Shown in pieces: positions 1 to 13,536 of a stretch of 64,000 nucleotides of DNA (position 1 is the first letter of the stretch; the number at the start of each line of letters is the position of its first letter). The notes beneath the pieces are model-generated. The model was not told the origin of the DNA and did no database searches. It was given only the letters and a program-made list of their open reading frames with translations. The stretch is from Seriola aureovittata (Eukaryota; Chordata; Actinopteri; Carangiformes; Carangidae): positions 13,156,501-13,220,500 of the forward strand of contig NC_079382.1 in NCBI RefSeq assembly GCF_021018895.1, given 5' to 3'. The position numbers and the translations under genes are program-made.

Positions 1-253
1 CATTATGAAACAGCTCTCTCCTTCCAATATGCAGAGGTGTCTTACATAAAGTTTTTACCTTGCTGTAGAGCAAAACAGCCATACATGTTTTGGGATCCAC
101 AGGGTCTGATGATCAGAGGTTATGAATGAAAATTGCGGCATCCAAAATGTACAGCCCTGACCCTCATTTGGAGTAAAATTGTTTATATTTTTACTTACAT
201 GGAATACCTTGACATTAAGGTGAACCTGTGTGTACTTAGGTGTGGATTCCTAC

Positions 254-324
254 TATATATATATACATACATACATACATACATACATACATACATACAT
301 ACATACATACATACACACACACAC
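254..324. repeat. Compound (TA)n-(ATAC)n-(AC)n microsatellite
   Basis: TATATATATA, then about 12 copies of ATAC, then ACACACAC. The repeat explains the tyrosine/threonine/histidine-rich open frames over it. Confidence 0.97.
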
Positions 325-481
325 TTGCTTGTTCTATATGTGCATACATGCAATGGACACGTACAAGGGGAGCACATGCCCAGGGAGCACATGGTCAAAG
401 TGGCTGATTGGTGGTGACAAATCCAATAATAAAACATGGACTAGAGCTCTGTGTCCATGTCAGGGAATATCCCAGCACACA

Positions 482-536
482 AATAAATAAACAAACAAAC
501 AAACAAACAAACAAACAAACAAACAAACAAACAAAC
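482..536. repeat. (AAAC)n microsatellite
   Basis: Two AAAT units followed by about 11 copies of AAAC. The antisense frame reads (CLFV)n, which is a repeat artefact. Confidence 0.97.
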
Positions 537-3500
537 ATGGACCAATAGCACACACCAAATTGGGAAAGAGGGAACAAACCCTCCAGGGAATTCTATGGGC
601 TGCATAATGAGTTGGCAGATGATGCAAAGGACTCAGCTAAAGGCCTGGAGGACTAATAGACTATGTACAAACAAACAGTGTCCTGAAATTCTGTCTGAAG
701 TGTGACCAGGAAAAACAAGGTCACCTTTCCACCCACCCACCCCACCCCCTCCACATTCACAAACTTTCTAAATGTTCCTGCCCGTGTTTACAGACCTGCC
801 AGATAAGAATGTAGAGAGCTCTTCTCAGGGCCACACACAGTTTTAATTGTGAATGGATAAATGAGCCATTCATAGCTTAAAAGGCTACAATCTGAAACAT
901 GAAACAGAGCAAAACAGCAGCTCACTCACATAAACTGAGTGTTAATTGCAGAGATGTTCACTCACACATCAGTCCTTGCAAACACACTGGAACAGCTATT
1001 TGTTGTGTTTACATTTTCTTCAATACAGAAGATGAGAGCTAAATAGTGTATTGAATTTTTTTTTTTATGTAAAGAAACCTGAGGGAAGAAAAAAAAATAA
1101 ATAAAAAAAATAAAATAATACACTTATTCCGAAATGAATGTAAATATGTCAAATACCCCGCATAAAAAACTCTTGTCATGCCTTTGCAAATTCTGAACTG
1201 CACATAGCAGATTGACCTAAACTGCCTTCATGCTCCACAGTGAATCAAGCTGGAATGTAAATCGGCTGTCCAGCTCCGCTCTAAACACAAAGTAGGCAAA
1301 GAAACAGAAACAACCCACAGTAACAACAATGACATACTTTCTGGCTTGTGGTCAAGTTTTACTTACGCTGTCCGCAACAATACACATGAGAAGTTGACTG
1401 AAAACAGTACTTTATAAACACAGAATCCATGTTGTCATTAAGATTACGTTGTATGTCAGGACAGTAGCTTCAGTCCATTTTTGGTGATGTTATATACACC
1501 ACAGTTATATGTAGTGGAGTTATATGCATTTTCTCTGGTTACTGCTTGGCTCCTTCCCAGAATGCAACATAAAGTTATGCTCTTTAAATAATAACAGTGC
1601 TTTTGACAGCTGTGTCTTTAGATTTATTTCAGCTGAACTTTTCAACTTTAACATCTGTCTGGAACTCAAATAAGCCAATGATTCTGGTAGTTTGTGCACA
1701 TCAGTAATCTTCAACAGAGTCGTTGTGGGGAGGCGACACTAAAAGCTTTGTACAAGGAGAGGTCAGGAGAAAGGGGTTATCTGGATAATGTTTTTAGGAT
1801 GTGAGTGGAGGGGCTGGCCCACAACCCTGACCCCAAAAATCTCCACCACCGTGCATAACAACCAAACATCGTCAACACGTCGCTCTGAATCTCTGCAGAG
1901 TCACTTAGAGTTCAAAGTGCTGCAGCACCCTTCAGTTTATAGGGAGAAAAAGAAATGTTTTTGAACAGATTATCAGAGTTTTCCTTAGTATTAAAAAAAA
2001 AAAAAAATCTGGCAGAACACCAGAGAGGCTGCATGAAAAGACCTAATTCACACACGAACACAGACAGTTGATGACAGGTGAGCTTCAAGCAAAATAAAAA
2101 AAAAATAAAAACTTAACTACAGTACATGAAAAGAACACCTAAGAGACAGTCCTCAAGGAAGTGTGGTCATTAAAGTGACAGCAAACAGAAATGGAGGGGG
2201 AAGGGATAGGAGGACATTAAGTGTATGTGAATGAAATCTACTCAGTGATTTTAAAAACAAAAATCAAAAAGAGATAAACACCTTCTCAACTCAGAGGTAT
2301 TCTTACCGGACACAATAGTTATTATACTCCTCATATATAAGTCAACTGATTTCAATTCAGCTACAGTTTCACCGATATTAAAAATGGCATATCACATAAC
2401 CACTGACTTGGGTTTAGCTGAGCATAAGCATTTAAAGAACTAGAGTTGTGCTTACACTGTCAGCAGAAGTTATATTAATCACCATCAGGTTGTCATAATG
2501 AATCAAAACAGGGCCCATCTGGACAGGCCAAGAAAAGTTTTATTGACTAAAGTCAGCTGCTTTTGGCATCAAGTAGTAGAGTTCAGTGTCACTTCATGCA
2601 TTCAGAAAAAATAAAAATTGAAATCACTGCTGCTTCGGAATATTTTTTAAACCGTCATTGTGTGTGGTCTTGGAGATTTATGTTTATGTGCCTTTTATTC
2701 ATGGGCTTAAGTAAAGAGGGTGAGTTTCATGACCTTTGGGGCCCATGAGACTCATTCAAAACATTTTAAAAATAGGAACAAAAAAAACAAAAAAACAACA
2801 TGGTTATAAATCTGAATTTACAACTGGTCTTCTTCAAAACCAATACTGTAAGTGTTGCCTCCAAGAAAATCGTCTGACATCAGCAAAAATGAACAGAGTG
2901 ATTAGATATTATCTGCTTAATAAACTCCAGACCTCAGGAAGTATTAATATGGCAAACTGCTCCTCTCTTCCAGATGATCCAGTTATACAAACCAGCATGA
3001 AAAATGGCCTGCTGGTTATAGTCTGTGCTTTACAGCGGCTGTAAAGAGTCGCTGAGAGAGAGGAGGAGACTAATGGTGGCTGACCTGATCCAAGCTCTGT
3101 TCTATTCTAATTAAAACCTGCAATCCATTCATTTGCTCCCATAAGGACTCTATGGAAAGCAACAGATGGAGGCCTGATTCAAATGAATGGAGGAATTAAA
3201 CACGGAAACAAAGGCCACAGACGTAGGTAATTGCAGAGTAAAAGGCAGCTGAAAGTGACATCACCAACATAAACAGCCTTCTCAGATGAAAGCATTTCCT
3301 GAATCGGACGCCTCCCATTCAGAGCAAGGAAGTAGTGAAAGTCAATGCGATTAGAGTGCAGTAGGTCAGGATAATGCAAGCATGGCTTGTTAGTAATTGT
3401 TGGAGTGAACTGGAATGGTGGGGGTAATTGTTGTTACTTGCTCATGCTAGGTTACCAGATGAGAGCAGTTGCATCAGAGTCAGTTCTGCTTATTTGACCT

Positions 3501-4431
3501 TAACAGTCGCTGGCAACCGCAATGTCCTCAGGCTACTATGCCTGGTCCTGTGTGTGTGTATGAGTGTGCATATGGGGGTGTGTGTGCTTGATATGATTAG
3601 TATGAAGCCATATAGAATATCTAGGCCATGGGTGTATAATGTAAATACCTTTGCCTTGCTGGTGTGTGACTAATGACAGGTTAATAAAACAGACAAATTC
3701 AAAATGAATCACAGAGAAGCTACACTTGCAGCTTTTCGGTGATGTGCTGCGTGTTTGATACACTATTAACTTAACTATTCCAATGGGGACACTGTAGTCA
3801 TTGTAGCAGTAATATCTGAATGCAGAGCAAATACCTTTTATGTGTTAAATGTATATAGATATTTAATGCATTTTCCACTCATTACCTATTGATGTACACA
3901 TTTACCAGATTTATTATATCAGTGTGCAGTTATTGTGCACTGAAACCCATGAATGTAAACAGCGAACACTGCAAATTTATTGTAAAACTTGTAAAACTAA
4001 GTGTGCATAATGCTGGAAAAAAATTACACAAGTATCACTACATTAAAATGAGAAGGATGCTAGACAAACAGAAATACAGTATATAAAAACATGGGATTTT
4101 AAAGGCCTAGACAGTGCATTAGAAAAACATCTACTTTCATATCAACAGGTCTAATGTAAGCTAGGCACTGCTTAGAATGTGCCTGTCTGAAAGTCTGCTA
4201 ATGTTAAGAGTTAGCGAAGCCACACTGTGGCAACTGTCCCACCGGGTAATAAACTCCAACAATGGGACATTTTACGAGAACAAAAATGTGTCAGTTCAAT
4301 ATCTGTAGATTTGAAGTGTTACCTCCAGATACTGCCATCTTCATCAGAAAAAGTTAGTAGATTGCCTCAATGTTATCAGGTTCCCTTTTCGGGAATTGGT
4401 TTTAAACCTGAACTAAATGCAACATAAAACT

Positions 4432-4475
4432 CTAAATCACTACTTCTACTTTACGAAGTAGAAGTAGTGATTTAG
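4432..4475. repeat. Perfect 20-bp inverted repeat with 4-nt loop
   Basis: The arm CTAAATCACTACTTCTACTT (4432-4451) is followed by TACG and then its exact reverse complement (4456-4475). In RNA it would form a 20-bp hairpin with a tetraloop. No terminal repeats of a known transposon were recognised around it. Confidence 0.95.
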
Positions 4476-5281
4476 TACCCAAAGAAATGAGAACCAGGAT
4501 GATTTACTTGCTCACCTATTTGGGTTTTGACTTGTGTTATGTCTATTGCACTTATCTAAATCTCAGTCATACAAAGACAGGTCACTTGCCATTGTTCAGA
4601 TACACCTTTGGGAAAGGGTGACTCAGTCCAAGGCCTGGGGCCTCATTTATTACAGTACAACGCAGTTTCAGTCAAAGCAACATGACTGAAAAGGTAATAT
4701 GTCATTTTAACACAACCAACATACTGACAGTTCTACATAACATCCTTTAGGTCATCGTTTTGTTTTTTTAGCCAGCATGCAAAACAATGCTGCAGCCAAA
4801 AAGTTAAAAAACCTTGATGAAAGACATCATGGGGTCAAGTAAAGATGTCACTGGAAATTCAAATTGCTTGTTCTTCAAAATGACTCCTAAAAGAATTTGA
4901 AAGAGAAGAAATCTATATTTATGGATTTTGATCTTACAAGGAGTTCCAGAAGTTTTGCACTGTGTCATATAATAAGTGCTCTGTTCTTTCTATATTTATA
5001 TGGTCTACTGGAGTGAAACTGCAATGGTGCGGTGCCTGAAATGTTGCTGCCGCAAGCAATTGTAGGACGCCGTTATCTCCTTTCTTTTCGTAAAGGAAGG
5101 TCCATTGTATCCCAGGCTAAAGGTGATAAGATAGGAAGCACTGATGCCCGTGTCCTCAGTATTTAGAAAGTTTTACCAGCTCTTAACATTCTTCCATGTC
5201 ATTCCACTAATTTATTAACCTTTCAAAGCAAAAAAAATGTGATATAATATGTTCTAGCAAAATTTGTCTAAAATGTTATGT

Positions 5282-5552
5282 TTAAACAGGAGTGGTGTGT
5301 CGGATTTAAGGGGCTTCTATTGGCAGAAATTGGATATGATATTCATAATTATAATACATGAGTATATAATTATATTTTGTACAGTATCCCAAAACGGACA
5401 AACCCAACACTGGCTTTAGAGAGGACCTCTTGCGTTTTTATGTTACCACCACAGGTTTTCCTACACACTTGGAAAGGGAGGAGTATTCATTTGGTTTGCA
5501 ATCTGCAACCTCACCACTACATGCCACAAAATCCTACACACTGGCCCTTTAA
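5282..5552. mobile_element. TTAA-flanked MITE, probably piggyBac-type
   Basis: TTAA lies at 5282-5285 and 5549-5552. The inner ends are imperfect inverted repeats: GTGGTGTGTCGGATTT on the left, and the reverse complement of AAATCCTACACACTGG on the right. The interior (CCAAAACGGACAAAC, CAACACTGGCTTTAGAGAGG) is recalled as a repeat abundant in spiny-rayed fish genomes. It has no coding capacity. The piggyBac assignment is inferred from the TTAA duplication only. Confidence 0.7.
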
Positions 5553-7786
5553 GTATCGCCAATCCTTCTGTCTGATGGATGACTAGTTGCTACAGTGTGG
5601 AAGCAGTGAGGCACAGGTGCTTTTGAGATTCTGAGACAAGAAACAGAGAGAGGACAAGAGATCAGGTGTGTACAGCTGTCTCTTTGTCTCTGATGCATTG
5701 TATGGATGGCTGAGCATTTTGGCTCAAGAGCCTCTGAGTGCCAACTGATACTGTCCCAAGTGGACAGGGCTGCCTACATACATAAGAATACAAGAGACAT
5801 TGGAGGATGATATGTAGTAGGTTTTAGCTGACTGGATTTAAATTTAAATGCAACAATATACGATGCATCATGCATGCATGCAGATAAACTGCAATTGTTT
5901 TGCAACATCCAACATCACATTTGTAGACTTAAAAAAAAAAAAAAACTGTGTGCACAAGTGTCATGTACATAAGCAGGTCAGAATATATTTATGTAGCTGT
6001 CCAGAGACATATGTTCTTTGCACCATGTAATGCAGCTGAGGAATGGCTATGTAACAGAAGGAGAGAGGGTCACAGAATCCCTATCTGTGTGACAGCTTAT
6101 ATCAGGTTTTGTCCACTGGTGTTGGTTCATTCTAAACACAATTATTTTTCGATGTGGGTATGTTCAAAACAAACTGTTTCTTGAGGAATGTACTAGTTTA
6201 AACTCTGATGAAAAAGAAGCCCTATGTATTGTTTTAACAATGTATTTACTTTGCCTCCTGTGGGTGCCTGGCATGAAGATATTCTACCGTAGAGATCCAT
6301 AGTTCAGAGCCAACATTTGGCCTCACTGTCTTTTTTTTTTTTTAAAAAAGATCTCCATTAACACAGAAGGGTGATAGTTAAATATCCTGCATACTGATCT
6401 GGTCAGTTAAGTAAACTTACCCAACTTTGTATTACAGTTCCTGATTTTGTTTTTTTGTTTTTTTTTTAAGTTCAGTTTTCCCTTTAATTGTTCACTTTAT
6501 GTCCCCAGAAGCCATTTCACTGAGTTCTACCTTATGGAGTTGGAATTGCAGCAGTATTTTCACAAGTCCAGGGTGGTCTTTTCGGACCACTTCACAGGAA
6601 CATGGTGGTGAGGCAAGGTGCCACCGTCTGTCCTCTCAAGGTGACATGTGACAGCTGTCATATCAAAGTTCATCTTGTCACCCTGGTCCCAAAGAGCTTT
6701 CTGTGTCCCCTTTCCCTGGACACCACACAACAAAATGCTTGCAAAAAGCTTTATGTACCCCGTGAGTCACACCCACACTATTTGCTTTCACTCTTCTCAG
6801 CGCTCAGCAAGCAAAATGCCCTTTATCTGGCTATTCCTCTTATCTCATTTGTCTCTGTCCCTTTTTTTCCCTCCTTTGTTGCCCCCTCTTAAACATCTCC
6901 TTGTATTCTCAAGCTTGAGCTCTTTATCCTCTTCATCTTAGCAGCCAGTCTTTCTTGTGTCCTTGAAATCTCCAAGCCAGGGAAATATTCATTTTAAAAG
7001 CAAAAGTGCTGAATGGACGGTCTCTTGATGTACACAGAAGTAGTGCCAAGTATGTAAGGTGCAAGGATGACAGATGTAGGTGTGTCTAAGCGCAGCAGTT
7101 TAGAGAAACATGGAGTGGAATCAAGTTTGGATAAACACTGTGTTGCACCAAGTTTATTTTTAATCAGCAGTGATGGACTAAGGATAGTCCCCTGCTTGCA
7201 TGTCTCAACCTTATCCAGGGGTTTCCAGCAGCTGTAGTGTTTGGATGAACTCTTAAGAGGGCTGAACTTTTACTCCATTTTAACTCAAAAAGTCCCACTG
7301 TGGCCAAGGTGAGATTAAAAAAAATTCTTATGTCCACAGGCCAGGTAAGCTTTTCCTTTGGCACATTCATCTGACAAACCTATAAGCCACAACACCTGAA
7401 ATGTAGAGGAAACTTCTGACCTGTATTTCATTCAAGGGTGTAATGGATTCCTGTCAAATTGGATTTCCAAGAGGAAAAAAATAAATAAAATTATTTTAAA
7501 AAATAAAATTATTTATTCAGAAAAAAAAAAGAATATTTATTTTCAGTTGCTTTGCTTTTTTCTCCATGTTCAATCATGTTCTTCCTCAACTCAAAAGATA
7601 GTTTAATATTATAAGTACCAGGGGAAAAATATAACACCTACAGTGAAAAAGGCATGAGAAAAACCTGCATTAACACTAGTTATGTAACTGTACAGAATGT
7701 GCTGTTACAGATCTATTATAGCATCAGATGTGCAAAAATCATCACATTAGGAGGTGCTCCTCTTCACACATCAGCTCTTGATGTAA

Positions 7787-7788
<2 letters not shown>
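5553..7788. other. Intergenic, nothing recognised
   Basis: AT-rich, with T/A homopolymer runs near 6330 and 6450-6468. The open frames of up to 97 codons at 6602-6941 overlap one another, resemble no known protein and have no splice or promoter context, so they are not called as genes. Confidence 0.5.

Positions 7789-7854
<66 letters not shown>
7789..7854. repeat. (GT)33 microsatellite
   Basis: Uninterrupted GT run ending in GTATG, directly before the SINE insertion. Confidence 0.98.
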
Positions 7855-7858
<4 letters not shown>

Positions 7859-7876
7859 TTTTCTGAAAACTCAACC

Positions 7877-8091
7877 AAGACTATCACAATTAGGGGCGTC
7901 GTGGTCTAAGCAGGCGCCCCATGTGTAGAGGCTACAGTCCTCGCTGCAGTCGGCCCCGGTTCGAGCCTTTGCTGCATGCCATTCCCCCTCTCTCTTCCTC
8001 CCCATTTCCTGTCTCTCTACTGTACTATCAAATAAAGGCATAAAAAAAAGCCCCCCCCCCCCCCCCCCCCAAAAAAAAGACTATCACAATT
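7877..8091 (+). mobile_element. tRNA-derived SINE with 15-bp target-site duplication
   Basis: The body, 7892-8076, begins with a tRNA-like head: an A-box-like TGGTCTAAGCAGG and a B-box GGTTCGAGCC, the RNA polymerase III promoter. A tRNA-unrelated part follows, with CCCATTTCCTGTCTCTCTAC and AAATAAAGGCATAAAA, which I recall from common teleost SINEs, and then a poly-C/poly-A tail. The flanks AAGACTATCACAATT are identical at 7877-7891 and 8077-8091, which marks LINE-mediated insertion and suggests it is young. Confidence 0.93.
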
Positions 8092-9794
8092 TTTGACACA
8101 AATTTTATTCTATCAGAGCAATGTCAATGTGAACTCAGTAATTTCAAAAGTTTTATCATTCTGCATTCTAACTTTCTTTTCTGTCACAGTGCTCCAAATA
8201 TTGTGCAATTAGACGGCTAAATATGCTGTCTACATAACAGCAGTCATTGAAAATCAGTATGCATTTATTTTTGGCTTGACATTCCTGTTTCAGTTGACAT
8301 GAGTTATATTGGACATAGTGTACACATCTTCATATTATGGTACTTTCAAGTATTTGACTACTTGCATAGGCTGCTAAAACTAATAGTAAAAGGGACATTG
8401 CTATGAGCTATCATGCTAAGACTTCTCACTGAATATGAGCTTATGCCATCTATTGTAAATTGGGTTTGGTGTATGCACCCAGCTCTTGGACAGAATACTT
8501 ATTGTCAACATAAATTTGCATCTAAATGCATATAGTTTTGATCCGTGCAGCATGCTGGTATGTACAAGACAGTCTCAGCAATACAATGAATAATTTGACC
8601 CATGAAAAATTTTGACTAGCCATCCAGAAAGCATAATTGTGTATATCTTAAGCCACAGACAAAGGCTCAAATAAATCAGAATACCAAGAAAAGCATATTG
8701 GAGGATTAGATTGTAAGCATATCTTGCAAGGATCTTTTTCTCCATCCCCGTTGTCCAGGAAGGATTATCACAATATGTTGCTCCAGACAGTATGGCAAGA
8801 CATAAAACAAAAGCAAGCAGAGCAACATATTTTCATCTTAGCTGTATTTGACTCCAGTGTTGGCTTCCAGTGGAACTTAAGAACTGTTTGGTGATGTTAT
8901 TAAAATTTTTAGATGTACAGATCATGCTGGAGTATCAGCTTGTACAACAGTGCAATTAATACAATGTCAAATTATTTGCAAAGAAATAAAAATGTCATTG
9001 TCAACCATACCATTTCAATTTTGAACAGCTCTGGTTTGTAAGGGTACAATACGAACCAGATAGGTCACAGGTTCAGCATCTCTCCCTGCAGCTAAAACTC
9101 AAATCACAACCAGATTTCAAATAGATCTTCAGGCTGAGAGTTTATTTCAGGCCAGATCAATGTCAACTTTAACTTCTTGGTCTACATGGGGTCCTGAAGA
9201 CTAAACTCTCTTCAGTTCAGACTGGCCACACAGAGATACCAAACAAGGAACATCAACATTCCCACCAATCCTCATCCATATTTGAGGGGTGCAATTTGAA
9301 TGTTTAGGTATCAGACACAAGCCCGGCGTCTTGGATAGTTTCAAATACTATCAAAAACAAACAGCGGGTTTGGCAGTGTAGCACAAGAGACATTTGCTGA
9401 CAACAGAAATGCTGGTTTTGTGGTTGTATCCTAGCCTATAAAGTTGAACTGAGACTCAGAGTCTACATCTCAATCGCTACCGTTAACATTGAAACCTGAA
9501 ATAGCCTGAGGATGTGCGACATCAGTGAACCCTGGCTCAGTTCAACTATTATTGTAACTGAATGGAGCCACAAAGAAGAGGAAGAGTCTGAAAACATAAT
9601 GGCAGTGGGGTATAACAAGAACACAGGAAAAAACGTTGGATCAAGAGGATATATGCGTTTTAAATGAGCAAATTAGATCAACTGAGTGGTTTGGGGAAAA
9701 AGAATGGCAGAAATCGACATAAGAAAGTGCCAAGATTCTTACATTCCCTCGTAATTGCAGCCTGATTTTCTTGCATATGGTATGAGCTTTGCCC

Positions 9795-9798
<4 letters not shown>

Positions 9799-9827
<29 letters not shown>
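9799..9827. repeat. Poly-A tract (29 nt)
   Basis: Uninterrupted A run. No SINE or LINE head was recognised upstream and no flanking duplication was seen. Confidence 0.95.
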
Positions 9828-9830
<3 letters not shown>

Positions 9831-12800
9831 TCAAGGGAGATGCAAACAAGGGAAAGGGATGAGAGTTTAGATGGAGAGGAGGAAGCGACTGTTGAGACTA
9901 CCAATACGTAGTCCTCCTGAGTAGGAAGAGTTACACACACACACACACCAGTTTGTAACAGTTACCCTCTGGCTACCTGGCTGGTGTCTACTGGTGTCCC
10001 ATCAAAGCAGGGACAAACTTTTACCAAATCTTTTCCTGCGTCCACTACACACACGGCACATTAAAATTGATTTATTGGGACTAAAATATTTCCAAGGCAA
10101 ATATTTTAACAATGCTAAGGCTATGCAGCGAAAGTATATTTCAACAAGAGTGTAAATAATTGCTTTAACCATAATTACCATTATTTCTATCATTCTATCA
10201 AATAAGTAATCACCATCAATTATCAGTGATGACAGCCTAATCCTTCTTTTGCTGACACTATCTTATTTTAATCTTCTCTCTATGGACCAAATACTGCAGG
10301 TACTACAAGGTACCTCATGTTAACCTTTGGATGACCCAACAGTAGCTGATGGAATCTGATGTTTTCATCTGCCCTACTTTGCGTTCATGGTTTAGCAGCT
10401 CCTCATTAGCTAAAAAAAGGCAACTACACAAACTAATTATATGACTTATAATTAACTGTTAAACTGACGCAAGGCTGAGCATAGCACTTGCGAAACCACA
10501 TGCCGTCTGTTACAGAACGGCATCATCTAAATTGCATTTTCCTGTATTTTACTTAATTATTCAAATCCTCACTGGTTCACTCTGAGAATCTATCTGCACA
10601 AATTATAGCAGGTATAAACAAGCGGCAAGAAGAAACATCCACATCTAACCATCTATCCCACTTGCCTCCTCATCACTGACAACAGCCATTTCCCAGTCTC
10701 ATAAATGCTTCCTAAATGGATCATGCAAATCAGGCTATGAATTAGCAGGAGGGATCATGATGGTGTTATCAATCTTTGGCATTTCACATCCCTGATACCA
10801 TGTCTCTAATTGACGATCACTGTCATTGTACTGCATTTCAAAAAGGAGGTTCGTGTTGGCTCCAGTCGCATAAATTAAGATGCGTGCTGTTACCTAATTG
10901 CTCTGATTAGCATGAGCTCTGTGGCAAAGCACTGATGCTAAGCAGACCAGCAAATTTGTACTGACTGGACTCAGAGATGCATGTCGATGGTTGAATATTA
11001 CAGTGGGAAATTAACTGTACATATGTACATCATATCCCCCAAAATTTTTCTGTAAGTGCCGGGCAGGAAGTGTCCTTAATGTAGCTAGGCAGAAAGAAAG
11101 GGTGTGGATGTCAAGTAGAAATATCTGTAGTTAATGCAAAAGTTGGGGATTCCATCCAATCACAAATCTGCAATTAACATTCACCTGTTCATTAAAAAGG
11201 TTGTTTTAGCTGCCTAACCGTGACTACACTCACATATATATATTATGTCTATCAGGGTTATATATACTGTTTACAAATTGGGTAGAAGCCAGTGAGTAGC
11301 CTTAAATAATGCATTGGCCTTAGGTGGCTAACCATATTGCTTTGGTGGTTGATTAGTGGTTTTCAACACCATTTATTGAGGGCATTGCTCTTACTACTCC
11401 AACCACAGCTGGTCACCACAATGGATCCAGCCACTGAGCAGGCCAAATGTTTGATTGCTGGAATTTTGGTGGAAGGTCTGAGAGCTGGGCACAGACTTCA
11501 AAAGAGGTCTTTCAGAAGAACTCCTTTGCACAGATATGACCCTCCTTCTACCCTCTAATATTTGTCATCCACAGGGGTTTGTTGATCCAAAGGACTTCAG
11601 GCCAAGCTGAGAGGAAAAATGTTACACTAATTGGTCTGACTAAGCAGCTGTCACCATGCTGATGAAAAGGTGTGTGCACAGGCTTTAAATCCATTACTAA
11701 TTTTGACACACCCATCACCCTAAGAGACAACCATGATTAGCATGAAGTCATGCCCCTGCATATTGGATCTCTCTAATCCTATACCTCAAAGCTGCTGATT
11801 CTGATACCCATCATAGATGCTGAGACACATGAGTGATGTGCTGTGTAAGTACATGAAAACAGACACCGAAGGGTCGCAATTATGGTTTATACGACTGGGG
11901 TGGAGCTGCACTTAAACTCATGAGGAATACAAGGAGGAGAAAAACGGTTTAGAAATATAAGAATGGTTGAAAATATTCACACCTGAGAAACTAGAAGCAG
12001 CAAATGTTGTACATTTTTAGATTGAAAAATTATGAAAAAAAAAGCTCTAAATGCAGAAATGGCTTTTTTCTTTCATACACTACAACATATTTCCTGTTTA
12101 CCTAAATATTATGCAGCTTAAAAGAAAAAGAAAAAAAAAATATCCATAATCAGTTTTGGAAGAACAATTATTGATGGTAATCACATTATTTTGCCAATAT
12201 TGAGTAACGTAATGGTTAATCTTAACTAGAGTTTGAAGCAGGGCTTGTGACTGGACGAAAACATGATACACTGACAATGATAACTGGGCTTGAAAAAAAA
12301 AACAACAACAAAAAAAACTTGCAGCAATTATATTCCATATGTGTTATTCCAGCCTCACTGCTCAAAGTGACTGACTGACATACCTCAAAATATTAAGAAC
12401 TGAATATTAAGGACTTAAGAACTGAATATGACAAAGCTTTGACTTGACGATGAAAAAAAATTAAATAGTGTCTACACAGTGGCATTACAAGATTCATGAC
12501 TTACTTCCCCAGTGTATTAAATTAGCATCTGTAGCAAAGATATACAACATAAACCTGTACCCTCGCAGTCTGGAAGCTGCTAACAGGGAATAATTGTTCA
12601 CAGGAAAAGCAGACACAGCAATATCATGAGTGACCTACATGGCTGTGTCTCTATCTGAACCATTGTTAATACATGACTCTCTTATGGATGGTGTGAATTC
12701 ATGCATACCTTCAGTAATTGATTCAATGTCTCTCCTTTGGTGCAGAATACAGACATCAGGAAGTGCTGATAAGACACTAAAACAGGCAGTCATGTGAATC

Positions 12801-13516
12801 CGGGTGAGCGCAGCATGCAAGGGAAAGGAAAGGCGTCTCCATACTTAAAGCCTCAGATTGACGGATTGCCAGTTTAACCACTTTTAACCACTAAGGCAGA
12901 CTAGGGGTTGGAGCAGTCCAGCTAGCATAAAAGGCTAATGAAGTGCATAAAGAGGAGATTAAATGACAGGGGATTGTGAAAGTGCTGATCTTGGTAACAT
13001 GTGAGGCTGGAGGGAGAATAAGAGTTCACTGCCAGGCAAGTCAGAACCACCACCACAGTTCGGGCGTTAATCCAGTCAGGCAGGTGTAAAGTCAGGTGTT
13101 AAATCAAGTGAGGCCTGCAATAAGAGAAAACACCGACAAGAAATCAGCAGAAAGAACTACAGCCAACAAGTTGTTATTCTACAGTTGCCCCCAGCAGCAG
13201 GTCAATGCTACACAGCAGGACCTCTATAAAGGGTTAAGGCAAACTAATCCTAAACCTCATTTTATGGTTTGGTTTTAACAGATTACACATGATATGTAGT
13301 GAAAATTTGGTTTTATGCCAAAAGTGAGCAGTAGTAAACAAGGGCCGGCTGACAGCTACTAGGAACCACTGAATAATTATTACAAGACTAATAAACGTGG
13401 CATTTGCAAAGGACATAAAAGAACAAAAATTTTACATTGGTATATGGTGCCTTGAGGATACCACTAGCTATCAACAGGCACATAGTCAAGCAGCCAGATG
13501 CAAATACCCTGATCCA

Positions 13517-13536
13517 TTTGTTACCATGGTAACAAA
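13517..13536. promoter_or_regulatory. Perfect palindromic X-box (RFX-type site)
   Basis: TTTGTTACCATGGTAACAAA is a perfect 20-bp palindrome. Its core GTTACC-AT-GGTAAC fits the RFX consensus GTNRCC-N(0-3)-RGYAAC with both half-sites intact. Whether it is used is not known; no promoter is visible next to it. Confidence 0.6.

Larger units (their letters stand above)
1..5281. other. Intergenic, downstream of stxbp5
   Basis: AT-rich sequence with no open frame of recognisable family. It contains the two tetranucleotide microsatellites and the 4432-4475 hairpin listed separately, plus several A-rich runs (for example 1081-1123). Nothing else could be supported. Confidence 0.6.

Noticed and set aside
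254..536. Regularly spaced short repeats that could suggest a CRISPR array
   Set aside because: They are contiguous tetranucleotide microsatellites without unique spacers, in eukaryotic DNA.
6602..6941. Two overlapping plus-strand frames of 96-97 codons
   Set aside because: Low-complexity Ser/Leu/Phe composition from T/C-rich DNA, no family match and no gene context.
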